Of a stretch of 64,000 nucleotides of DNA, positions 17,228 to 25,465 are shown one piece after another. Numbering within the stretch: position 1 is the stretch's first letter; every line of letters starts with the position of its first letter. The position numbers and the translations under genes were made by a program. The notes under the pieces were generated by a model that saw only the letters and a program-made list of their open reading frames with translations, had not been told where the DNA came from and searched no databases. Where the stretch lies: the NCBI RefSeq assembly GCF_049651805.1, contig NZ_JBASCU010000017.1:1-64000 (forward strand). The letters are read 5' to 3'. The DNA is from Pseudolysinimonas_A sp049651805 (GTDB taxonomy: Bacteria > Actinomycetota > Actinomycetes > Actinomycetales > Microbacteriaceae).

Positions 17228-17896
17228 GTGATCGCCGCCACCCCGCCATCAGCCTCCCGGCATCCCGCCGCCGTCCTGTGGGACATGGACGGCACGCTCG
17301 TCGACACCGAGCCGTACTGGCTTCAGGCCGAGAGCGATCTGGTGCACGCCGCCGGCGGGGTGTGGACCCCGGAGGACGGCCTCCAGCTGGTCGGGTCGGG
17401 GCTCGAACGGTCCGCCCTCATCCTGCAATCCCGCGGCGTCGACCTGAACGTCGAACAGATCATCGAGACCCTGACCGACCGGGTGCGCGATCAGATCGCC
17501 GACGCCGTACCGTGGCGCGCGGGCTCGCGCGAATTGCTCCGGGAGCTGAAGGGTGCCGGCATCCCCACCGCCCTCGTCACGATGTCGCGGCGCTACATGG
17601 CCCTCGACGTCGTCGCAGCCCTGGGTTTCGACGGGTTCGATGTCATCGTCGCCGGTGACGACGTGCAGAACGCGAAGCCGCATCCCGAGCCGTACCTGTC
17701 GGCCGCCGTGCAGCTCGGGGTGCCGATCACGGAGTGCATCGCGCTCGAAGATTCCGAGCCGGGCGTCGCGTCCGCGGTTGCCGCCGGAGCCACCGTGTTC
17801 GCGCTGCCGTTGCACATCCCGATTCCGCCGAGTCCCGCGTACCGGCTGCGCGAGACCGTGCCGACTCTCGCCGACCTCGTCGCGGTTCTCGCATGA
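17228..17896 (+). CDS. HAD superfamily hydrolase (beta-phosphoglucomutase/phosphatase type)
   Basis: Protein of 222 residues with all four HAD motifs: motif I LWDMDGTLVDTE (nucleophile D19, acid/base D21), motif II VTMSRR, motif III lysine in NAKPHPEPYL, and motif IV ALEDSEPGVASA. The helical cap between motifs I and II is the small C1 type, so the substrate is probably a small phosphorylated metabolite, not further identified. It starts with a GTG at 17228, 42 nt from the divergent PAC2 gene, and its stop overlaps the trmI start (ATGA), so the two genes are translationally coupled. Confidence 0.9.
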   Translation: MIAATPPSASRHPAAVLWDMDGTLVDTEPYWLQAESDLVHAAGGVWTPEDGLQLVGSGLERSALILQSRGVDLNVEQIIETLTDRVRDQIADAVPWRAGSRELLRELKGAGIPTALVTMSRRYMALDVVAALGFDGFDVIVAGDDVQNAKPHPEPYLSAAVQLGVPITECIALEDSEPGVASAVAAGATVFALPLHIPIPPSPAYRLRETVPTLADLVAVLA

Positions 17897-18888
17897 CTCG
17901 GGCTGACGCTGTCGGGCCGTTCCGGGCGGGGGAGCGCGTGCAGCTCACCGGTCCACGCGGTCGCCTCAACACGATCACACTCGAACCCGGCAAGATCTTC
18001 CACACGCACCGCGGAACCCTCGCCCACGACGTGCTCATCGGCCAGCCCGACGGCTCGGTGGTCTCGGCGTCGAACGGTGACGCGTATCTCGCCCTGCGAC
18101 CGCTCCTTGGCGATTACGTCATGTCGATGCCCCGCGGAGCGGCGATCATCTATCCGAAAGACGCGGCGCAGATCGTCGGGCTCGCTGACATCTTTCCCGG
18201 GGCGACGGTCGTCGAGGCCGGAGTCGGATCGGGCGCGCTGTCGCTGTGGCTGCTGCGCGCGATCGGCCCCGACGGACGCCTCGTGTCGTTCGAGCGGCGC
18301 GAGGAATTCGCCGACATCGCGCGCGGCAACGTCGCCGGGTTCCTCGGCGAGGTGCCGGCCAACTGGGAGATCGCCCTCGGCGACCTCTCCGAGGCGCTGC
18401 CGGTGCGCGGCATCCAGGCCGACCGCGTCATCCTCGACATGCTCGCGCCGTGGGAGTGCCTGCCTGCCGTCAGCGCCGCGCTGGCCCCCGGGGGCGTGCT
18501 GCTCTGCTACGTCGCCACCGTCACCCAGCTCTCGCGCGTCGCGGAGGCGATCCGTGCCACGGGTCTCTACACGCAACCGGATTCGAGCGAGACGATGATC
18601 CGCGGCTGGCACGTCGAGGGTCTCGCGGTGCGTCCCGACCACCGGATGGTGGGCCACACCGGGTTTCTGCTCACCGCCCGCCGACTCGCTCCGGGCGCGG
18701 TGTTGCCGCCGCCCGCGCGACGCACCTCCAAGACCGAGTTCAGCGACGACGATGTCGAACTCTGGACCCCGGGGGCGGTGGGCGAACGGGTGAAGAGCGA
18801 CAAGCGGATGCGCAAGGTCGCCCGCGAGGCCCGCGCGCTCGCCGACCGGGCGATGGCACCCCTCGACGACGATACCGACGGCAAGTAG
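17893..18888 (+). CDS. trmI: tRNA (adenine-N1)-methyltransferase (TrmI)
   Basis: SAM-dependent enzyme that makes m1A58 in the T-loop of tRNAs; the counterpart is mycobacterial Rv2118c. The protein has 331 residues: a small N-terminal beta domain, the SAM-binding motif VVEAGVGSGALS (106-117), ERREEF after the second strand, and the catalytic-site loop ILDMLAPWE. The C-terminal 60 residues are basic and lengthen the usual fold. It overlaps the HAD gene by 4 nt. In many actinobacteria the next genes are the proteasomal ATPase, dop, pup, prcBA and pafA; here a peptidyl-prolyl isomerase follows directly. Confidence 0.93.
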   Translation: MTRADAVGPFRAGERVQLTGPRGRLNTITLEPGKIFHTHRGTLAHDVLIGQPDGSVVSASNGDAYLALRPLLGDYVMSMPRGAAIIYPKDAAQIVGLADIFPGATVVEAGVGSGALSLWLLRAIGPDGRLVSFERREEFADIARGNVAGFLGEVPANWEIALGDLSEALPVRGIQADRVILDMLAPWECLPAVSAALAPGGVLLCYVATVTQLSRVAEAIRATGLYTQPDSSETMIRGWHVEGLAVRPDHRMVGHTGFLLTARRLAPGAVLPPPARRTSKTEFSDDDVELWTPGAVGERVKSDKRMRKVAREARALADRAMAPLDDDTDGK

Positions 18889-18917
18889 AGAGCCTCTCGC
18901 CAAGTAGAGTGTCTGGC

Positions 18918-19844
18918 GTGCGTCGTTTCCCCCTTGCCCGGCCCCTGACGGCCGTCATCGCCGCTGTACTGGTCTCGGGTGCTCTCGCCGGATGTACAGG
19001 CTTCTCGATCGACCGCGGATGCGAGCCTGCCTTCCTGCCCGGTGACGCGTCGAAGGCCGTCACGGCTTCCGGCGACGTCGGCGACTCGCCGGCAGTGGAG
19101 TTCCCGACGCCGCTCATCGCCGAAGAGACGCAGCGTTCGGTGCTCGTCGAGGGAGAGGGAGCCCCGGCAGCCGCGGGGGCGATCGTGCGCGCCAATTACG
19201 TCTATTTCGATGGCTCGACCGGAGCTGCGGGCACCGAGACCACGGGGTTGTTGACCGCGAGCGATGTCGCCAAGAACCTCGGCCAGGCGCTGGAGTGCGT
19301 CACCGTCGGTTCCCGCGTCGTCGTCGTCGGACCCGCGACCGATCTCTTCCCCGACGTTCCCGAAGAGACCACCGACACCATCGTCGCTGTGCTCGACATC
19401 ACGGCGATCTACCTGGGTAAAGCGAACGGCATCAACCAGCTTCCGCAAGACGGGATGCCCACGGTCGTCACCGCAGTCGACGGCACGCCGGGTATCAGCT
19501 CCACGTATGTGCCGGCCACCGACGAGCCGCGCATCGCCACCATCAAGGCTGGCGGCGGGGCGACTGTTGCCGAGGGCGACACGGTCGTGTTCCATGCCCG
19601 TAGCTGGGATTGGTCCTCGGGCTCGACGAACACGGTCACCGTCGGCGACATCAACTCGTGGGCCACCGGGTCGCCCTACCCGATCGTTCCGTCCGTCGAG
19701 ACGTTGGGCGATGAGACCCTCGTCGACGCCCTCATCGGCGCCAAGGTCGGCTCACAGGTTCTCGTCGTGATCCCCGACCCGGAGACGCCGTCTTCCGCCA
19801 CCGTGTACGTCCTCGACGTCCTCGGCATCCTCGCCGACGAATAG
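18918..19844 (+). CDS. FKBP-type peptidyl-prolyl isomerase-like lipoprotein
   Basis: Exported protein of 308 residues. The signal ends in the lipobox LAGC (VLVSGALAGC), so it is anchored to the outer face of the membrane. Two FKBP-like modules can be seen, one around GAIVRANYVYFDG...ALECVTVGSRVVVVGP and one around GDTVVFHARSWDW...ALIGAKVGSQVLVVIP. Several aromatic active-site residues of catalytic FKBPs are not obvious, so isomerase activity is uncertain. The GTG at 18918 is preferred because AAGTAGAG lies about 9 nt upstream; another GTG lies 9 nt before it. It lies between trmI and pafB, a position kept in Microbacteriaceae and related groups. Confidence 0.85.
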   Translation: MRRFPLARPLTAVIAAVLVSGALAGCTGFSIDRGCEPAFLPGDASKAVTASGDVGDSPAVEFPTPLIAEETQRSVLVEGEGAPAAAGAIVRANYVYFDGSTGAAGTETTGLLTASDVAKNLGQALECVTVGSRVVVVGPATDLFPDVPEETTDTIVAVLDITAIYLGKANGINQLPQDGMPTVVTAVDGTPGISSTYVPATDEPRIATIKAGGGATVAEGDTVVFHARSWDWSSGSTNTVTVGDINSWATGSPYPIVPSVETLGDETLVDALIGAKVGSQVLVVIPDPETPSSATVYVLDVLGILADE

Positions 19845-19862
19845 GGGATCGGACGTGACGGC

Positions 19863-20837
19863 GTGACACAGGCTGCCGTACCGGTCGAGGAGCGGCTCTT
19901 CAGTCTTGTTCTGGCGTTGTTGGCGACCGAAACCGGGCTGACCAAGAACGAGATCCTGTCGACCGTGCAGGGCTACCGGCAGCGGTACCAGTCCGGCGGC
20001 GACAACGCGAACCTCGAGCGCCAGTTCGAGCGCGACAAAGACGACATCCGCGACCTGGGCGTGCCGCTCGAGACCGTCGACTCTCCGGGGGACGCGGGCA
20101 ACAACCAGACCCTGCGCTATCGCATCCCGAAGGGAGCCTACGAGCTGCCCGCGGACGTCACGTTCAGCCCCGAAGAGACGGCATTGCTCAATCTCGCGGC
20201 GATGGTGTGGCGGGAAGGATCGCTCTCGGGGGAGTCTCGCCGTGCGGTGCTCAAGTTGCGCTCGCTCGGAGTCACCGCCGACGAACCGTTGCTCGGGTAC
20301 GCCCCCCGCATCCGCCTGCGCGACGCCGCGTTCGACCCGCTCGACGCCGCCATCCGCAAGAGCCTTCGCGTGCGCTTCCGGTACCTGAAGCCGGGGGAGG
20401 AGCGCGCCACCGATCGCGACGCCATCCCCCTCGCGCTCGTGCAGTATCAGGGGCGCTGGCACCTGTCGGCCGAAGAGCTCAACGGCGAGCGCAAGATGTT
20501 CCTGCTGCGCCGCATCGTCGGGGGCATCACGACCGGCAAGGCGGTCACGATGCCCGGGGGCGACCACGCGGCCGACGCGCTCGCCGGGCTCGAGGAGGTC
20601 TGGGAACGCAACGTCGCCGAAGTCGAGGTCGTGCCCGGCTCCGATGCCGCTACCCGGCTGGCGAATCGCGACGGTGCCGAGGTGACCGGCGACCGGGTGG
20701 TGCTGCACTTCGTCGACGTGAACATCCTCGCCGACGAGCTCAGCGGGTTCGGCCCCGAGGTTCTGGTGGTCTCCCCGCCCGCGCTACGGGATGCCGTGAT
20801 CGAGCGCCTCCGAGGGGTGGTGGCCGCACATGGATAG
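19863..20837 (+). CDS. pafB: PafB, WYL-domain DNA-damage transcription activator subunit
   Basis: Protein of 324 residues with an N-terminal helix-turn-helix (LTKNEILSTVQGY) and a WYL domain plus WCX extension. In mycobacteria PafB and PafC form a heterodimer that activates LexA-independent DNA-damage genes. The WYL core reads VQYQGRWHLSAEE, so the central Tyr is His here, whereas PafC keeps WYL. It overlaps pafC by 8 nt and shares its transcript with pafC and probably tatA and tatC. Despite the name (proteasome accessory factor), the function does not need the proteasome, which suits its retention here without pup or prc genes. Confidence 0.92.
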   Translation: MTQAAVPVEERLFSLVLALLATETGLTKNEILSTVQGYRQRYQSGGDNANLERQFERDKDDIRDLGVPLETVDSPGDAGNNQTLRYRIPKGAYELPADVTFSPEETALLNLAAMVWREGSLSGESRRAVLKLRSLGVTADEPLLGYAPRIRLRDAAFDPLDAAIRKSLRVRFRYLKPGEERATDRDAIPLALVQYQGRWHLSAEELNGERKMFLLRRIVGGITTGKAVTMPGGDHAADALAGLEEVWERNVAEVEVVPGSDAATRLANRDGAEVTGDRVVLHFVDVNILADELSGFGPEVLVVSPPALRDAVIERLRGVVAAHG

Positions 20838-21816
20838 ACCCCGACCGCAGCCGGTCCAAGCGCGCGACAAGCTGGCGTTCCTGCTCGCCCTCGTGCCCTA
20901 CCTCATGGACCACGACCGGGTCACCGTCACCGAAGCGGCCCAGCACTTCGCTGTCGATCCGCAACAGATTCGGGATGCCGTCAACCTCATCGCCGTGAGC
21001 GGACTGCCCGGCGACACCTCGGCATACCAGCACGACGACCTGTTCGACATCGACTGGGATGCCTTCGAGAACGACGATGAGATCGTGCTCACGAACCGCG
21101 TCGCCATCGACGATTCGCCGCGGTTCTCGGCCCGCGAGGCGTCGGCGCTCATCATGGGGCTGCAGTACCTCTCGGCCCTGCCCGAGTATGCCGACCGCGC
21201 CTCGATCGCCAGCCTCATCGCGAAGCTGTCCCGAGGAGCCTCCGGCGCTCTCGCTCCGGTGAGTGTCGGGGGAGCGGAGTCGTTGGAGAGTCTCACCCCC
21301 TCGATCGCGCTGATTCGCGAGTCGGTCGACAAGGGGCTGCAACTCGAGTTCGACTACCTCAACGCACGCGGCGATCACGAGCGCCGCCGGGTCGACGCTC
21401 TTCAGGTCGAATCGATCGACGCCGACTGGTACTTGCGCGGCTGGTGTCATCTGCGCGAGGCGGTGCGCACCTTCCGGCTCGACCGCATCTCTGACGCGGT
21501 CGTCACCGACGCAGCCATTGAGCACCGCGCGAGCGACGTGCGACTGCCGGAACTGTTCGAGGCCTCGCCCGACGATCTCGAGGTCGTCATCGACATCGAG
21601 GCCTCTGCGATGCCCCTGTTGGCCGACTTCATTCCCGACGGCGCGCGCACCAAGCCCGATGGCGGGCGCATCCGTACGACACTGCGAGTCTCGCACTTCC
21701 ACGGACTGAAGCGCCTCATCGCGAGCATGCCCGGCGTCGTGACCGTCGTCTCGCCGCCGGAGGCACGAAGCGCCGTCGCCGAGTGGGCGTCAGCCGGAGT
21801 CGCGCGGTATCGCTGA
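20830..21816 (+). CDS. pafC: PafC, WYL-domain DNA-damage transcription activator subunit
   Basis: Protein of 328 residues. The N-terminal part resembles a winged helix (DRVTVTEAAQHFAVDPQQIR), followed by an intact WYL signature in DADWYLRGWCHLREAVRTF and LDRISDA, then the WCX region with SHFHGLKRLIASMPG. It pairs with PafB. WYL domains are thought to sense ligands or single-stranded DNA produced by damage. The start lies within the pafB 3' end (8-nt overlap), so the two subunits are made together. tatA follows after 45 nt. Confidence 0.93.
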   Translation: MDRPRPQPVQARDKLAFLLALVPYLMDHDRVTVTEAAQHFAVDPQQIRDAVNLIAVSGLPGDTSAYQHDDLFDIDWDAFENDDEIVLTNRVAIDDSPRFSAREASALIMGLQYLSALPEYADRASIASLIAKLSRGASGALAPVSVGGAESLESLTPSIALIRESVDKGLQLEFDYLNARGDHERRRVDALQVESIDADWYLRGWCHLREAVRTFRLDRISDAVVTDAAIEHRASDVRLPELFEASPDDLEVVIDIEASAMPLLADFIPDGARTKPDGGRIRTTLRVSHFHGLKRLIASMPGVVTVVSPPEARSAVAEWASAGVARYR

Positions 21817-21861
21817 GATACACTGATCGCAGTCCTGACGCCGAGACTTGAGGAGACCCGC

Positions 21862-22068
21862 GTGTTCACAACCATCCTTCTGGTGAACCAGTGGCAGACC
21901 TGGGTCATCATCCTGGTCGTCGTGCTCTTGCTGTTCGGCGCGACCCGTCTGCCGGCGCTCGCCAAGAGCCTGGGTCAGTCGGCGAAGGTCTTCCGCAAGG
22001 AGATCAAGTCGGACGACACCGACGAGACCCCGACGGCCGAGTCGGACCAACCCGCCGACAAGAAGTAG
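21862..22068 (+). CDS. tatA: Sec-independent protein translocase TatA
   Basis: Twin-arginine translocase pore subunit of 68 residues. A single N-terminal membrane helix (TWVIILVVVLLLFG) leads through the conserved FG hinge into the amphipathic helix ATRLPALAKSLGQSAKVFRK, then an acidic tail. The GTG start has GAGGAG about 8 nt upstream. TatA multimers form the export channel for folded proteins; this operon has tatA and tatC but no tatB, the common arrangement in actinobacteria. Confidence 0.95.
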   Translation: MFTTILLVNQWQTWVIILVVVLLLFGATRLPALAKSLGQSAKVFRKEIKSDDTDETPTAESDQPADKK

Positions 22069-22073
22069 CCCGA

Positions 22074-22928
22074 GTGGCCGCCCCACGCCGGCGGAACCCC
22101 GAAGGGCGGATGTCGCTCGGCGAACACCTCGTCGAATTGCGCAAGCGGCTCACCCGCGCCGCCCTCGCGATCGTCGGCGGAACCGTCATCGGCTGGATGA
22201 TCTACGACCTCACCTGGATCGGAGACGCCCTCGAACCGATTCTGCCCGGTGCTGCCGCGCTGTTGCGCGGCGAGGGGACGTGGAAAGCGCTGAGCGACCC
22301 GGTGTTCTCGATCGCCGCCGAGCAGGGACTGGATCCCGACAAGATCGCGATCAATTTCACGAACGTCACCGGCGCCTTCGACATCCAGTTCCAGGTGGCC
22401 CTCGCCGCAGGCATCGTGGTCTCGAGCCCGGTGTGGCTATATCAGCTGTTCGCCTTCTTCGTGCCGGGCCTCACCGGGCGCGAGAAGCGTTACACCCTCG
22501 GCTTCTTCCTCACCGCGGTGCCTCTCTTCCTCGCGGGATGCGTGGCCGGCTGGTTCGTACTACCCCGCATCGTCGAGGTGATGTTCCGCTTCGTCCCCCG
22601 GGATGCGACGACGTTCTTCGAAGCGAAGACCTACCTCGACTTCGTGCTCAAGTTGCTGCTGGCTGCGGGCGTCGCCTTCGTGCTGCCGGTGTTCCTCGTG
22701 TTGCTCAACTTCGTCGGCGTCCTCCGCGGTATCACGATCCTGAAGGGCTGGCGCTGGGCGGTGCTCGCGATCGTGGTGTTCACCGCCATCGCGACCCCCG
22801 CCACCGACGTGCTCTCCATGGTGCTGTTGGCAATCCCGATGACGGTGCTGTACTTCGCTGCAGTCGGCATCTCGGTCTGGCACGACCGCGTCGCCGACCG
22901 CCGGGCGACAGCTAGCCTGGTGGAGTGA
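22074..22928 (+). CDS. tatC: Sec-independent protein translocase TatC
   Basis: Integral membrane receptor of the twin-arginine pathway, 284 residues, six predicted membrane segments. The cytoplasmic N-terminal signature SLGEHLVELRKRL (14-26) contains the E21 and R23 equivalents needed for signal-peptide binding. The long insert IYDLTWIGDALEPILPGAAALLRGEG after helix 1 is a feature of actinobacterial TatC. The GTG at 22074 lies 5 nt after the tatA stop. The end overlaps the helY start (GTGA). Confidence 0.95.
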   Translation: MAAPRRRNPEGRMSLGEHLVELRKRLTRAALAIVGGTVIGWMIYDLTWIGDALEPILPGAAALLRGEGTWKALSDPVFSIAAEQGLDPDKIAINFTNVTGAFDIQFQVALAAGIVVSSPVWLYQLFAFFVPGLTGREKRYTLGFFLTAVPLFLAGCVAGWFVLPRIVEVMFRFVPRDATTFFEAKTYLDFVLKLLLAAGVAFVLPVFLVLLNFVGVLRGITILKGWRWAVLAIVVFTAIATPATDVLSMVLLAIPMTVLYFAAVGISVWHDRVADRRATASLVE

Positions 22929-25465
22929 GCGCTTCTGCCGAGTCGACTCCGGCTGAGCGCTTCGCCGCCGCGAAGTCCCGCCGCGGAACGCCTCGGCTCC
23001 AGGACTTCCGCGAGGGTCTGAGATTCGACCTCGACCCGTTCCAGATCGAGGCCTGTCAGTCGCTCGAGGCGGGGCGCAGCGTGCTCGTCGCGGCCCCGAC
23101 CGGAGCCGGCAAGACGATCGTCGCGGAGTTCGCCGTGCACCTCGCGCTGGCTCACAACCGCGCGAAGGTCTTCTACACGACGCCGATGAAGGCGCTCAGC
23201 AACCAGAAGTTCTCCGAACTCACCGCCGAGCACGGTGCCGACAAGATCGGCCTGCTGACCGGCGACAGCAACATCAACAGCCAAGCACGGGTCGTCGTGA
23301 TGACGACCGAGGTGCTGCGCAACATGCTTTACGCCGACAGCCCGCTGTTGCGCGACCTCGCCTACGTCGTCATGGACGAGGTGCACTACCTCGCCGACCG
23401 GTTCCGCGGAGCCGTCTGGGAGGAGGTCATCATCCACCTGCCGCAGGACGTGCGCATGGTGTCGCTCTCGGCGACCGTGTCGAACGCCGAGGAGTTCGGC
23501 GACTGGTTGCAGGCGGTGCGCGGCGACACTGACGTGATCGTCTCGGAAGAGCGCCCCGTGCCGCTGGAACAACACGTGTTGGTGCGCAGCAAGCTGCTCG
23601 ACCTGTTCGAGACGTCGACGCTCGTGCACGGCGAGGGGAGCGACGCGCGAGTCAACCCGGAACTCACCCGGCTCACGGGGGCGTCGTCTCGTGCCGACAG
23701 CGGGTACCGGAGCAGCCACGGCGGACGGCCCGGAAGAAGCAAACGACGCGAGTTGGACCATAGGTCTCGACACGCCACCTCCGGTGGCTCCTCGACCAAC
23801 GAGGATGCGACCCGATTGTTCGGCGACCGGATGGGGCGCGGTGACATCGTGAAGCTGTTGCGGTCGCGCAACCTGCTGCCCGCGATCTTCTTCGTGTTCA
23901 GCCGGGTCGGCTGTGACGCGGCCGTCGAGCAGGTGGCGCGGAGCGGCATCCGACTCACCGAGGGCTGGGAACGCGACGAGATCCGCGCCCTCGTAGAGGA
24001 GCGCTGCCGGGCCATTCCCGACTCCGATCTCGCCGTGCTCGGCTACTGGGGCTTCCTCGACGGGCTCGAGCGCGGCCTGGCCGCCCACCACGCGGGGATG
24101 CTGCCGATCTTCAAAGAGATCGTCGAGGAGCTGTTCCAGCGCAAGCTCCTCAAGGTCGTCTTCGCCACCGAGACCCTGGCACTGGGCGTCAACATGCCGG
24201 CCCGCACGGTGGTCATCGAGAAGCTGGAGAAATTCAACGGCGAAGCCCGGGTACCGCTCACGCCGGGGGAATACACCCAGCTCACCGGCCGCGCCGGTCG
24301 CCGCGGCATCGACGTTGAGGGCCACGCCGTCATCCAGTGGGCCGGGGGCGTCGACCCGCGCGCCGTCGCGTCGCTCGCGTCCCGGCGCACCTACCCGCTG
24401 CACTCCTCGTTCCGCCCGACCTACAATATGGCGGTCAACCTCATCCAACAGTTCGGGCGCACCCGCACCCGCGAGATCCTCGAGCAGTCGTTCGCCCAGT
24501 TCCAGGCCGACCGCGCCGTCGTCGATCTGGCGCATCGAGTGCGCAAGCAGGAGGAGGCGCTCAGCGGTTATGCCGAGGCGATGACCTGTCACCTCGGCGA
24601 CTTCCGCGAGTACTCGTCGCTCCGTCGCGAGTTGGCCGACCTGGAGCGCAAGAACGCCCGCTCCGAGGGTCGAGGGCCGGGAGAGCACGAGCGGCGCGGC
24701 GACCGGGACCGTCGGCAACGGCAGATCGCCGACCTGCGCAAGCGGATGAAGCAGCACCCCTGTCACGCCTGTGCCGAACGCGAGGCCCATGCGCGCTGGG
24801 CCGAACGCTGGTGGCGGCTGAAGCGCGATACCGATCAGCTGCGGTCCCAGATCTCGGGACGAACCGGGGCCGTGGCACAGATCTTCGACCGGGTCACCGA
24901 CGTGCTCCTCGAGTTGGGTTACCTCACGGCGTCCGAACAGCCCGGCGGTGGCGAACTGGAGGTGACCGCATCCGGCCGGGTCCTCATGCGCATCTACGGC
25001 GAACGCGATCTGCTGGTCTCGGAGTGCCTGCGCCGCGGCCTGTGGGACGATCTCGACGCGGCAGGGCTCGCGGCGCTTGCGAGCAGTCTGGTCTACGAGC
25101 CGCGACGCGAAGGATCGGATGCCGGCGAGCGGCTTCCGCGCGGGACCTTCCGTGCCGCCCTGGAGGCGACCGAGGCGGTGTGGGAGGAGATCCAGTCGCT
25201 CGAACTCGCCCACCGGCTGCCCGAGGGGACGGCCCCCTCGCCCGGCATGGCGCTCGCCACGCAGAGGTGGGCGCAGGGCGCGGCCCTCGATCTCGTGCTC
25301 CGGGATGCCGAACTCGCCGCCGGCGACTTCGTACGCTGGATGAAGCAAGCCGTCGATCTGTTGGATCAGATCTCGCTCGTCGCCGACGGTCCCGTGGGGC
25401 GACGCGCACGTCAGGCCATCGACAGCATCCGCCGAGGCATCGTCGACTACTCTGGGCTCTCGTGA
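22925..25465 (+). CDS. helY: Ski2/Mtr4-like RNA helicase (HelY family)
   Basis: SF2 helicase of 846 residues. Motifs: Walker A PTGAGKT (58-64), MKALSNQKF, DEVHYLAD (151-158), SAT (182-184), and TGRAGRRGIDVEGH in the second lobe, followed by winged-helix and helical-bundle regions with a CHAC motif. Members are probably involved in RNA processing or decay. Residues 253-297 form a Gly/Ser/Arg-rich linker, and residues 280-294 are encoded by an in-frame palindromic repeat (23763-23804) inserted between the two RecA lobes. The GTG start overlaps tatC by 4 nt. It shares a TGATG junction with lnt. Confidence 0.92.
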   Translation: MSASAESTPAERFAAAKSRRGTPRLQDFREGLRFDLDPFQIEACQSLEAGRSVLVAAPTGAGKTIVAEFAVHLALAHNRAKVFYTTPMKALSNQKFSELTAEHGADKIGLLTGDSNINSQARVVVMTTEVLRNMLYADSPLLRDLAYVVMDEVHYLADRFRGAVWEEVIIHLPQDVRMVSLSATVSNAEEFGDWLQAVRGDTDVIVSEERPVPLEQHVLVRSKLLDLFETSTLVHGEGSDARVNPELTRLTGASSRADSGYRSSHGGRPGRSKRRELDHRSRHATSGGSSTNEDATRLFGDRMGRGDIVKLLRSRNLLPAIFFVFSRVGCDAAVEQVARSGIRLTEGWERDEIRALVEERCRAIPDSDLAVLGYWGFLDGLERGLAAHHAGMLPIFKEIVEELFQRKLLKVVFATETLALGVNMPARTVVIEKLEKFNGEARVPLTPGEYTQLTGRAGRRGIDVEGHAVIQWAGGVDPRAVASLASRRTYPLHSSFRPTYNMAVNLIQQFGRTRTREILEQSFAQFQADRAVVDLAHRVRKQEEALSGYAEAMTCHLGDFREYSSLRRELADLERKNARSEGRGPGEHERRGDRDRRQRQIADLRKRMKQHPCHACAEREAHARWAERWWRLKRDTDQLRSQISGRTGAVAQIFDRVTDVLLELGYLTASEQPGGGELEVTASGRVLMRIYGERDLLVSECLRRGLWDDLDAAGLAALASSLVYEPRREGSDAGERLPRGTFRAALEATEAVWEEIQSLELAHRLPEGTAPSPGMALATQRWAQGAALDLVLRDAELAAGDFVRWMKQAVDLLDQISLVADGPVGRRARQAIDSIRRGIVDYSGLS
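23763..23804 (+). repeat. 42-bp palindromic repeat inserted in helY
   Basis: GGTCTCGA CAC GCCACC TCC GGTGGC TCC TCGACCAACGAGG: an inner perfect 6-bp stem with a 3-nt loop flanked by arms TCGA and TCGA. It matches 36 of 42 bases of the copy at 56479-56520, and the differences include a paired A-T to G-C change in the stem. It is read in frame and encodes about 14 residues of the interlobe linker. Confidence 0.85.
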
